A stretch of 64,000 bases of DNA from Cryobacterium sp. Y50. GTDB lineage: Bacteria; Actinomycetota; Actinomycetes; Actinomycetales; Microbacteriaceae. Positions 42,957-50,646 of the stretch are shown one piece after another. The first letter of the stretch is position 1; the number at the start of each line of letters is the position of its first letter. The DNA is taken from the NCBI RefSeq assembly GCF_002929805.1, contig NZ_PJJM01000101.1, positions 2,239 through 66,238 on the forward strand. Direction: 5' to 3'. The translations under genes and the position numbers were made by a program. Under the pieces are notes generated by a model that did no database searches, was not told the DNA's origin, and worked only from the letters and a program-made list of their open reading frames with translations.

Positions 42957-43637
42957 TCACGCCAGCAGCGCGCGGTACGCCGCCAGAGAATGCGCCGGCA
43001 TGCCGTCGGCGACGACCTCGCCCTCCTCGATCACGATGACTCGGTCGAACTCTTCGACCAGGTGCAGGTGGTGGGTGACCACGATGAGTTGTTGGGGGAG
43101 CGCCTGCCACTGTTCGCTGATGCGCCGGGCGTTGCGGGCGTCGAGCAGAGTGGTCGGTTCGTCGGCGACGATCGTCGCCGGTTGAGCCACGAACACCGCC
43201 GCGAGGGCGAGCAGCTGTTTCTGCCCGCCGGAAAGCCGGTGCGCCGCCTGTTCGGCGTGCTCGCTCAGCCCGAACTGTTTTAGGGCGGCCGCGGTGCGCT
43301 CGGCGATCTGCTCGGCGTTCAGGCCGCGTCGGCGCAGGGTGAACGCGACGTCTTCCTGCACGGTGGGCATCACGATCTGGCTGTCGGGGTTGGTGAAGAT
43401 GAAGCCGACTTTGCGGCGCACCTCGCGGGCATGCCGCGCCACGTTCTGCCCGTCGACCGTGACCGTGCCGCTGGTCGGCGTCACGAGTCCGTTGATCATG
43501 CGCACGAGGGTGGATTTGCCCGAGCCGTTTGCGCCGACGATACCGATCCGATGTCCGTCCAGGGTCAGGTTCACGTCGCGCAGCACTGAGCGGTCACCGA
43601 AAGACTGCGAGACCTGCTCGAAGCGGATGCTGCTCAC
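42957..43637 (-). CDS. bioM: ECF transporter ATPase (biotin)
   Basis: 226 residues starting at GTG 43637, inside the bioY stop (GTGA). Walker A GANGSGKST (about 33-41), signature LSGGQKQLLALA, Walker B TIVADEPTTLLD, switch His in VVTHHLHL. The longer open frame to 43775 lies in bioY and is not coding. Powers biotin uptake with bioN and bioY. Confidence 0.9.
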   Translation of the reverse strand: MSSIRFEQVSQSFGDRSVLRDVNLTLDGHRIGIVGANGSGKSTLVRMINGLVTPTSGTVTVDGQNVARHAREVRRKVGFIFTNPDSQIVMPTVQEDVAFTLRRRGLNAEQIAERTAAALKQFGLSEHAEQAAHRLSGGQKQLLALAAVFVAQPATIVADEPTTLLDARNARRISEQWQALPQQLIVVTHHLHLVEEFDRVIVIEEGEVVADGMPAHSLAAYRALLA

Positions 43638-44242
43638 AGGTGTGCGCGCCGGCCCTTCGGAAGCGCGATCAAGGCGGGATAGGCGCGGTGTACCTGGCTG
43701 GCGACGAGCACAGTTACGATGACTTTGATCAGGTCGCCGGGGATAAACGCGACGTTGAGGCCGATCGTAGTCCACAGCGGCAGGCCGAGGTTGAGCGCCA
43801 TGACCGGAATGCCCAGGAGATAAACGGCGACGATGCCGCCGAGAATGGTGGCGCCGAGAGCCGGCCAGAACGGGTACTTCGGCAGCAAGCGGGCGGTGAG
43901 ATAGCCGGTCACGAATGCACCGAGCAGCCAGCCGTACAGGTAGCCGGCCGCCGGGCTCACGGTGAACACGCCGATTCCGCCGCGGGCACCGGCCAACAGG
44001 GGGAGGCCGACCGCGGTCAGCACCAGGAACAAGAGCACGGCGAGGGTTCCCTTGCGCGGGCCGAGAACGGCCCCGGCCAGCATCACGCCCAGGGTCTGCA
44101 GGGTGATCGGTACCGGACCGATATTGAGCGGCCCCGGAAGGCCGAGCGCAGCGATGAGGGCGGCGAAAATAGCGATCTGGGCGAGATCACGGGCGGGCAA
44201 AGTGCGCCGGGTCGGTGCGCTTGAGTGAATGGTATCGGTCAT
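43634..44242 (-). CDS. bioY: Biotin-specific substrate-capture protein BioY
   Basis: 202 residues, six membrane segments, S-component of an ECF transporter. Diagnostic stretches: GPVPITLQTLGVMLAGAVLG, VLTAVGLPLLAGARGG and SPAAGYLYGW. First gene of the operon; the 89 bp upstream are AT-rich relative to the window and should carry the promoter, but I could not identify a BioQ or BirA site. Confidence 0.92.
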   Translation of the reverse strand: MTDTIHSSAPTRRTLPARDLAQIAIFAALIAALGLPGPLNIGPVPITLQTLGVMLAGAVLGPRKGTLAVLLFLVLTAVGLPLLAGARGGIGVFTVSPAAGYLYGWLLGAFVTGYLTARLLPKYPFWPALGATILGGIVAVYLLGIPVMALNLGLPLWTTIGLNVAFIPGDLIKVIVTVLVASQVHRAYPALIALPKGRRAHL

Positions 44243-44331
44243 GTTTTCAATTTAGATTTCGGTAGGCACCCTCCGCTGAAGAATACCTACAACAAAATGA
44301 CGCGAACTGTAGAGGTCGTATTTTTCTAGGG

Positions 44332-46131
44332 CTAGCTCGCCAATACGCGGGTGGGAGAGGCCAGGCTGGCGACGATCGCATCTGCTGCTCGCACCAGGGC
44401 CAGGTGGGAGAGTGCCTGCGGGGTATTGCCGGCTTGGTGCCCGTTGGCCACGTCGTACTCCTCAGAGAGCAGGCCGACATCGTTGACGAAGCCGAGCAGG
44501 CGGTTCATCAGTGTGTTGGCGTCATCGATGCGACCAGAGCTGGCGTACTGCTCGACCAGCCAGAACGAGCAGGCCAGAAATGGATGCTCACCCGGCGGCA
44601 ACCCGTCCACCCTGGCAGCCGTGCGGTAGCGCAGGAGCAGGCCATCGTGCATGAGGTTCGCCTCGATCGCGGCCACGGTGCCGAGCATGCGTGGATCGGT
44701 GGATGCGCAGAAGCCGACCTGCGGGAGGACGAGGAGGGAGGCATCCACTTCGGTGCTGCCGTAGTACTGCACGTAGCTGCCGAGGTTTTCGTTGAAACCG
44801 TGGGTTTCGATGTCGGCGCGCACCTCGGCGCGCAGGGCCTTCCAGCGTTCGAGGGGGCCGTCGAGGCCGCACTCCTCGATGCCGCGCACGGCGCGGTCGA
44901 AGGCGGCCCAGACCATGACGCGGGAGTGGGTGAATTCGCGAGCCGCACCGCGCACCTCCCAGATGCCCTGATCGGCCCGGTGCCAGTTCTTCTCGAGAAA
45001 GCTCATGAGAGCGCGTTGCAGGGGCCAGGAGAACTCGGTTTCGTGCACCCCGGCGGCGCGGGCGGCGTGCAGCGCCACCATGACTTCGCCGATCACGTCG
45101 GACTGAAACTGATCGACCGCGCCATTGCCGACCCGAACCGGTGCGGCGCCGTTGTAGCCGGGCAAGCTGGTCAGCTCACGTTCGGGCAGATAGCGCTCGC
45201 CGGAGAGCCCGTACATGATTTGCACGTCGCCCGGGTCGCCGGCGATGGCGCGCAGCAGCCAGGCCCGCCAAGCGTCGGCCTCCATCTCGTAGCCGTGGCT
45301 GAGCAGCACCTCGAGGGTGAGCGAGGCATCGCGCAGCCAGACGTAGCGGTAGTCCCAGTTGCGGGTACCGCCGAACTGCTCCGGCAGCGACGTGGTCGCT
45401 GCAGCCACTATGCCGCCGGTTCGTTCGTGCGTCAGGGCGCGCAGCACGAGCATCGAACGCACCACCTGGGCGTGCAGAGGCCCGTCGTGGCTGCAACGAG
45501 ATGCCCAGCTCTGCCACCAGGAGAGGGTCGAGCGGTAGGCCTCATCGATATCAATGGCTGGTGGAATCTCCCGGTGCGAGCGATACCAGGTCATTTGGGC
45601 ATCGACGATTTCGCCGGCGGGGACATCGAAGTGCGACTCGTGCCGGTGGTCGGAGGCGCGCAGGGCCGGGCCGCGCACGACGATGGCGTCGGGTCCGGCG
45701 ATCGCGACCAGCCCGTGCACCGATTCTCCCTTCAGCTGGCGCACCCACGGAATCGTCGTCGCATAGCCGAAACGGATACGCAGATCTTGCGTCATCGTCA
45801 CCGTGCCGGTAATGCCGCGCACCCGGCGCACCAGGTCGGCCCGACCGTCACCGTGCGGCATGAAGTCGAGCACCTCGACCTGGCCGGTGCTGGTGGTCCA
45901 GAGAGTGGACAGCACGAAGGTATCGCCGTCGTAGCGGCGGGTGGCGATGGCATCGGGATCGGCGGGCGCGAGCAGCCAACGGCCATGGTTTTCATCACCG
46001 AGCAGCGCGCCGAACATCGAGGCGGAGTCGTAGCGGGGCAGGCAGAGCCAGTCGATGCTGCCGTTGAGTCCGACCAGTGCCGCCGAGTGGCAGTCGCTGA
46101 TCAGTGCGTAGTCCTCGATTGGGAGTGCCAT
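44332..46131 (-). CDS. GH15 glycoside hydrolase (glucoamylase or trehalase type)
   Basis: 599 residues. The N-terminal beta-sandwich begins IEDYALISDCHSAALVGLNG, and the catalytic (alpha/alpha)6 barrel shows GGTRNWDYRYVWLRDASLTL, GDPGDVQIMYGLSGE and LACSFWLVEQYA. No signal peptide, so it is cytoplasmic. Actinobacterial members of this subgroup include trehalases as well as glucoamylases; a trehalase role would match the OtsA-OtsB gene 7 kb away, but sequence alone does not decide. Monocistronic. Confidence 0.85.
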   Translation of the reverse strand: MALPIEDYALISDCHSAALVGLNGSIDWLCLPRYDSASMFGALLGDENHGRWLLAPADPDAIATRRYDGDTFVLSTLWTTSTGQVEVLDFMPHGDGRADLVRRVRGITGTVTMTQDLRIRFGYATTIPWVRQLKGESVHGLVAIAGPDAIVVRGPALRASDHRHESHFDVPAGEIVDAQMTWYRSHREIPPAIDIDEAYRSTLSWWQSWASRCSHDGPLHAQVVRSMLVLRALTHERTGGIVAAATTSLPEQFGGTRNWDYRYVWLRDASLTLEVLLSHGYEMEADAWRAWLLRAIAGDPGDVQIMYGLSGERYLPERELTSLPGYNGAAPVRVGNGAVDQFQSDVIGEVMVALHAARAAGVHETEFSWPLQRALMSFLEKNWHRADQGIWEVRGAAREFTHSRVMVWAAFDRAVRGIEECGLDGPLERWKALRAEVRADIETHGFNENLGSYVQYYGSTEVDASLLVLPQVGFCASTDPRMLGTVAAIEANLMHDGLLLRYRTAARVDGLPPGEHPFLACSFWLVEQYASSGRIDDANTLMNRLLGFVNDVGLLSEEYDVANGHQAGNTPQALSHLALVRAADAIVASLASPTRVLAS

Positions 46132-46177
46132 CAGGCCATCCTGTCAGCAGGAGGGTGAGAGTGCGCTGACGATCTGC

Positions 46178-46666
46178 TCAGGCTACGAAGCGGGCAGAGG
46201 CGAGGGTTGCCGAGGCCTTATCGATCCAGGCAGCGGATGCCGCGGCGAGGTCGTCGTCCGCGCTGGCCACGTTCGCGATCGGAGCCGTGTTGATCAGCTT
46301 GGTGTGGATCGGGGCAGCGTCGACTGGCTGCGTGGGGTTCGGGACGGGGTCGTTCCAGACGACAATCGCGGCCGGAGTCCAGGACAACGCCGTCGGTTCG
46401 CCGCTGCTTTCGCCTCGCAGCGTCGCCTGCTCGGTGAGGATGGTCTCGGTCAGTTCGACCGCGACCTGCCGGGCCTTGAGCCCGTGAAAAATGACGTCGG
46501 TGTCGCCGGGGCTCCGGGGCGAGAGCGTCCAGGCGCCGTTTTCACCGATGAGGTCAGCAAGTTTGTCGTGCAGCAACTCAAAAATCTGCTCGTCGCGCAG
46601 GACCGGGGCTTCGGCTACACTCATCGCCGCGCTCGCGGCCAAACGTCGGCGTCGACGACCAAACAT
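46178..46666 (-). CDS. Hypothetical protein
   Basis: 162 residues, not recognised. A basic N-terminus (FGRRRRRLAASAAM) leads to a predicted globular, acidic protein without membrane segment; the middle region (ENGAWTLSPRSPGDTDVIFH, ARQVAVELTETIL) looks like an alternating beta structure. AAAGGGG stands 6 nt before the ATG. Codon usage and position make it a real gene. No function proposed. Confidence 0.65.
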   Translation of the reverse strand: MFGRRRRRLAASAAMSVAEAPVLRDEQIFELLHDKLADLIGENGAWTLSPRSPGDTDVIFHGLKARQVAVELTETILTEQATLRGESSGEPTALSWTPAAIVVWNDPVPNPTQPVDAAPIHTKLINTAPIANVASADDDLAAASAAWIDKASATLASARFVA

Positions 46667-46765
46667 GACGAGCCCCTTTCAGATGCAGCCGACAATCAAC
46701 TACTGCTTCCAGTTTCGGTCACCAAACCGCGACTCGCCGGACGGCGCGCCGACCAGCAATCGAAC

Positions 46766-46954
46766 TCAGCTGTCGATTTCGCGTTTATTGGCGTCTTCGA
46801 TGACCGTGCCGATGGCCACGGCGGCGCTCAGCGCCCACCCAAGCCACAACATCACCAGACGCCAGTCGCGCGGTCCGTGCCTGGTGGCCTGCACGGTGTT
46901 CCACCCGCCGGCGATGACGCCGATCATGGCACTGCTGAATATGAACTTTCGCAT
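46766..46954 (-). CDS. Small membrane protein, 62 residues
   Basis: From ATG 46954 with GGAGG 6 nt upstream. Two hydrophobic segments (about 4-18 and 34-50: MLWLGWALSAAVAIGTV) and a charged tail. It is divergent from the TetR gene and shares its regulatory region with the two TetR palindromes, so it may belong to the same regulon. No family recognised. Confidence 0.6.
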   Translation of the reverse strand: MRKFIFSSAMIGVIAGGWNTVQATRHGPRDWRLVMLWLGWALSAAVAIGTVIEDANKREIDS

Positions 46955-47031
46955 GTGAACCTCCGGCATAAGGTTACCCGGAGCCTCCCCGGTCGGGGCG
47001 AATCCGGATAGGCTGAGAAAAACCCTTGAAC

Positions 47032-47064
47032 TGACCGATCGGACAGGATCTGACCGATCGGTCA
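47032..47064. promoter_or_regulatory. Tandem TetR-type operators
   Basis: TGACCGATCGGTCA (47051-47064) is a perfect 14-bp palindrome; TGACCGATCGGACA (47032-47045) is the same with one mismatch, 19 bp away centre to centre. Located between a small membrane protein gene and the TetR gene. Confidence 0.8.
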
Positions 47065-47067
47065 ACT

Positions 47068-47079
47068 AGCCTGTGGTCG
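47068..47079 (+). promoter_or_regulatory. -10 box for a probably leaderless tetR transcript
   Basis: TAGCCT (47068-47073) lies 5 nt before GTG 47079, the spacing of leaderless actinobacterial genes, directly after the second operator. If used, translation would start at 47079 and not at GTG 47073. Confidence 0.4.
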
Positions 47080-47705
47080 TGCCCATTTTTCCCGCGTCCC
47101 CTGTTACACCGCCGGCCGGCGGCATCCGCTCACAAACCGGCGCCGACCTGCGCGCGATCGCGCTGACCCAGTTCGCCTCGGTGGGATTCGCGGCGACTTC
47201 GCTGCAGAATATTGCCGACATCGCGGGCTTCTCCAAGTCCAGCGTGCTCTACCACTTCGCCTCCAAAGAGGCGCTGCTCGAGCAGGTGCTCACGCCGGCC
47301 ATCGATCAGCTCGAGGTCGTTCTCGATCGTTTCGTCACCGAGCCCGAGACCATTGCCACCCGTGAGCGGTTCGTCGACGACTTCATCGACTTTCTGCTCG
47401 AGTTTCGGCTGGAACTGCACACCTTCATCAACCAGGCTCAGTCGCTGCGCGGCATCGCCATCATCGACCGGGCCGGACTGCTCATCGTTCGTCTGGCCGC
47501 GAGCATCTGCCACGACGATGCGAGCAATGAAGACCGCTTGCGGTTCGGCTTCGCCCTCGGCGGTGCCGCCTACTCGCTCGTGGCTGGCATGACCTTTCTG
47601 GGTGAGGCTACTCTGCCCGACGACGACCTGCGTCCGGCGCTGCGCACCGTGATGACCGAACTGCTCGCCCCCGTCTCCGTACACCCGCGCCCCGCTCACT
47701 CCTGA
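47073..47705 (+). CDS. TetR-family transcriptional regulator
   Basis: About 210 residues. Helix-turn-helix in TSLQNIADIAGFSKSSVLYHFASKEALLEQVL (about 42-73); the C-terminal ligand domain is helical and unassigned. First gene of an operon with the MMPL transporter (28 bp downstream) and YhgE/Pip protein, preceded by two palindromes it probably binds. The start is GTG 47073 or 47079. Likely autorepressor and regulator of the transporters. Confidence 0.9.
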   Translation: MVVPIFPASPVTPPAGGIRSQTGADLRAIALTQFASVGFAATSLQNIADIAGFSKSSVLYHFASKEALLEQVLTPAIDQLEVVLDRFVTEPETIATRERFVDDFIDFLLEFRLELHTFINQAQSLRGIAIIDRAGLLIVRLAASICHDDASNEDRLRFGFALGGAAYSLVAGMTFLGEATLPDDDLRPALRTVMTELLAPVSVHPRPAHS

Positions 47706-47733
47706 ATTTCTGCGCCGTCCGAAAGTAGTTTTC

Positions 47734-50646
47734 ATGGCAACCGTCCTTTATCGCCTCGGACACTTCGCCTACCGGCGGGCCTGGCTCGTCATCGGCATCT
47801 GGGTGCTGCTGCTCGCCGGGATCTTCGGCGGCGGCGTGGCCCTCAACGGCCAGACGCAGGAGTCCTACGCGATCCCCGGCACCGAGTCGCAGGATGCCAT
47901 CGATTCGCTCGCCGCGGTGTTCCCCGCGGCGGCCGGCGCGCAGGTGCAGGTGGTCTATCACGTGCCGAGCGGGGCATCCGTTGATGATGCGCCGTACCGG
48001 GCCGCCATCGAAAGCATGGCCACAGAGATCGGCGCCATCGACGGCATCGACACCGTGATCACTCCGTTCAGCGAATTCGCGGCGGATGCCGTTTCGAGCG
48101 ACTCCGAGACCGCCTTCAGCCAGGTGGCGCTCCGGGGACAATCCACCGACGTGTCCACCGACACCCTCGATGCCCTTGTGGCCACTCGGTCGATCGGGGA
48201 GGACGCCGGCCTGCAGGTCGCGTTCGGCGGCCAGGTCTTTCAGGACAACACTTTCGGCATCACCGTGACCGAGGTGCTTGGTGTGCTCTTTGCCGGCGTC
48301 GTGCTGCTCATCACCTTCGGTTCTCTGCTCGCCGCCGGGATGCCGCTACTCATGGCCATGATCGGCGTCGGCGTCGCGATCGGCGGCATCACGGCGGTGA
48401 GCGCTTTCGTCTCGGTCTCAAGCACAGCTCCCATGCTCGCGCTCATGCTCGGGCTCGCGGTCGGCATCGACTACTCCCTGTTCATTTTGTCGCGGCATCG
48501 ATCTCAGCTGGCCACCGGCATGAAACCGCACGAATCGGCCGCGACGGCCGTCGCCACCGCCGGCGGTGCAGTGGTCTTCGCCGGCATAACCGTGATCATC
48601 GCCCTGCTCGGACTGCTCGTGGTCGGCATCCCCTTCTTGAGCGTGATGGGACTCGGCGCGGCGTTTGCCGTGCTGGTGTCGATCGGCGTGGCCGTTACAC
48701 TGCTGCCCGCCGTGCTCGGCCTGGTCAAGGACAAGCTCATTCCCAAGGTCGGCGGGCGGGCACACCGCCGGGCGACCACCCCCGACGATGGAAGACCCAC
48801 GCTGGGCCGGCGCTGGGTCGCACTGGTACTCAAAGCCCCGATCGTCGCCGTTATCGTTGTGGTCGGCGTGCTGGGAACACTCGCCATTCCCGCGCTCAGC
48901 CTCGACCTCAACCTGCCGGACGGCGCCTCCGAACCGGTCGGTTCCACCCAGCGTGAGGCCTACCAGCTCATCAACGACGGCTTCGGCCCCGGCTACAACG
49001 GCCCGCTCATCGTCGTCGTCGACATCACCCAGACCACCGACATCTTCGGCGACCTCGACACCATCGCCGCCCAGATTCGAGACCTGCCCGACGTCGCCTA
49101 CGTGGGCACGGGCACCCCGAACCCCACCGTCGACACCGCCATCATTCAGGTGATGCCCGACAGTGCACCGGATGCAGCGGCCACGAAAGACCTCGTGCAA
49201 ATGATTCGAGACCTCGGCCCCGGCATCACCGCGAGCCTCGGCACCCCGATCGCCGTCACCGGCGCGACCGCCGTCGGCATCGACATCTCCAATCGGCTGA
49301 CCGACGCGCTCATTCCATTCGCGCTCATCGTGGTGGGGCTCTCGATCATTCTGCTCATGATGGTGTTTCGCTCCGTCTTCGTGCCGATCAAGGCCGCACT
49401 CGGCTTTTTGCTGTCGGTGTTCGCCGCCCTCGGCGCTACCGTGGCGATCTTTCAGTGGGGCTGGTTTCCCGACCTGTTCGGCGTGGACAACCCCGGCCCG
49501 ATCCTCAGCTTTTTGCCGATTCTGCTCATGGCGGTCTTGTTCGGGCTCGCGATGGACTACGAGGTGTTCCTCGTCTCGGGGATGCGCGAGGAATTCGTGC
49601 GCACCGGCAACGCCCGGCAATCGATCATCCACGGCTTCGCCCATGCCGGCCGGGTCGTCACCGCCGCGGCCCTGATCATGTTCTTCGTCTTCTTCGCGTT
49701 CGTCCCCGACGGCACCGGCGCCATCAAGGGCATCGCCTTCGCGCTCGCCATCGGCGTCTTGCTGGATGCTTTCCTGGTGCGTATGACGCTCGTTCCGGCC
49801 GCGATGGCGCTCGCCGGCAACGCCGCCTGGTGGCTGCCACGCTGGCTCGGGCGGCTGCTGCCGAACGTCGATATTGAGGGGGAGGGACTGCGCCAGCACC
49901 TGCACGACAGCGCATGGGCGGCGGAGCAGACCGATGCGATCACGGCCGACGACGTCGTATTCGGCCTCGAGACCGCGCCGATCGGTCCGCTCAGCCTCAG
50001 TATTCCGGCCGGTTCGCTCGTACGGCTCACCGGAACGGCCGGCCACCGCCGAGTCGTCGCGGCCAGCATCGCCGGACGACTCGATCCGGTCAGTGGACGT
50101 CTGCAGGTGCTCGGCTACCCGCTGCCATCCGACCGGCAGCAGGCCCTGCGCCGGGTTGCTCTTGCCGATATCGGTGAGCATCGAGACACCGAGATCACCG
50201 TCGGAGAACTGCTCGCCGAACGGCTGAGGCTCACCCTGCCCTGGTACCGGACTGCCTCGGTCGCCAGCCGTCGAGCCGACTGGATCAGCAGCATCAACCG
50301 GGCCCTGGGCGCCGGACTGCCAGTGACGGCCGCCACTACGATTTCGGCGCTGCCGGCCCACGGTCGGGCGACCGTGCTGGTCGCGGCGGCGCTCACTGAA
50401 CGCCCAGGCGTGGTCTTCGTCGACCTCGGTGAAGGCCTCCCAGAGCCCCTCCTGGGCCGGGACCTGGCGACGGTACTGGCCGTGCTGGCACCGGCGACAA
50501 CCACCCTGGTGCTCGGCGCTGCACGCTTCGACATCGAGGGCCCGGAATCGGCGCACGATCGACCGTGGCAGCAGATCGATCTCGACGCGCCGTTTGACGA
50601 CGACCGGATGATGGATTCTCTCGATGGAAAGGCCCTGCAACGATGA
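47734..50646 (+). CDS. MMPL/RND-family transporter fused to a degenerate ABC-ATPase-like domain
   Basis: 970 residues. Residues 1-705 form a complete MMPL permease: twelve membrane segments in two halves, each with an extracellular loop, and the GIDYSLFILSRHR and MDYEVFLVSGMREEF motifs. MMPL proteins of this size class usually end near 720. Here about 230 further residues resemble an ABC ATPase (VVFGLETAPIGPLSLSIPAG; GRLDPVSGRLQVLGYPLP), but the P-loop reads GTAGHRRV (about 768), lacking the catalytic lysine. The signature is SALPAHGR (about 871) and the Walker B region FVDLGEGL (about 894) lacks the DE pair. The domain cannot plausibly hydrolyse ATP. It overlaps the YhgE/Pip gene (ATGA). Confidence 0.9.
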   Translation: MATVLYRLGHFAYRRAWLVIGIWVLLLAGIFGGGVALNGQTQESYAIPGTESQDAIDSLAAVFPAAAGAQVQVVYHVPSGASVDDAPYRAAIESMATEIGAIDGIDTVITPFSEFAADAVSSDSETAFSQVALRGQSTDVSTDTLDALVATRSIGEDAGLQVAFGGQVFQDNTFGITVTEVLGVLFAGVVLLITFGSLLAAGMPLLMAMIGVGVAIGGITAVSAFVSVSSTAPMLALMLGLAVGIDYSLFILSRHRSQLATGMKPHESAATAVATAGGAVVFAGITVIIALLGLLVVGIPFLSVMGLGAAFAVLVSIGVAVTLLPAVLGLVKDKLIPKVGGRAHRRATTPDDGRPTLGRRWVALVLKAPIVAVIVVVGVLGTLAIPALSLDLNLPDGASEPVGSTQREAYQLINDGFGPGYNGPLIVVVDITQTTDIFGDLDTIAAQIRDLPDVAYVGTGTPNPTVDTAIIQVMPDSAPDAAATKDLVQMIRDLGPGITASLGTPIAVTGATAVGIDISNRLTDALIPFALIVVGLSIILLMMVFRSVFVPIKAALGFLLSVFAALGATVAIFQWGWFPDLFGVDNPGPILSFLPILLMAVLFGLAMDYEVFLVSGMREEFVRTGNARQSIIHGFAHAGRVVTAAALIMFFVFFAFVPDGTGAIKGIAFALAIGVLLDAFLVRMTLVPAAMALAGNAAWWLPRWLGRLLPNVDIEGEGLRQHLHDSAWAAEQTDAITADDVVFGLETAPIGPLSLSIPAGSLVRLTGTAGHRRVVAASIAGRLDPVSGRLQVLGYPLPSDRQQALRRVALADIGEHRDTEITVGELLAERLRLTLPWYRTASVASRRADWISSINRALGAGLPVTAATTISALPAHGRATVLVAAALTERPGVVFVDLGEGLPEPLLGRDLATVLAVLAPATTTLVLGAARFDIEGPESAHDRPWQQIDLDAPFDDDRMMDSLDGKALQR

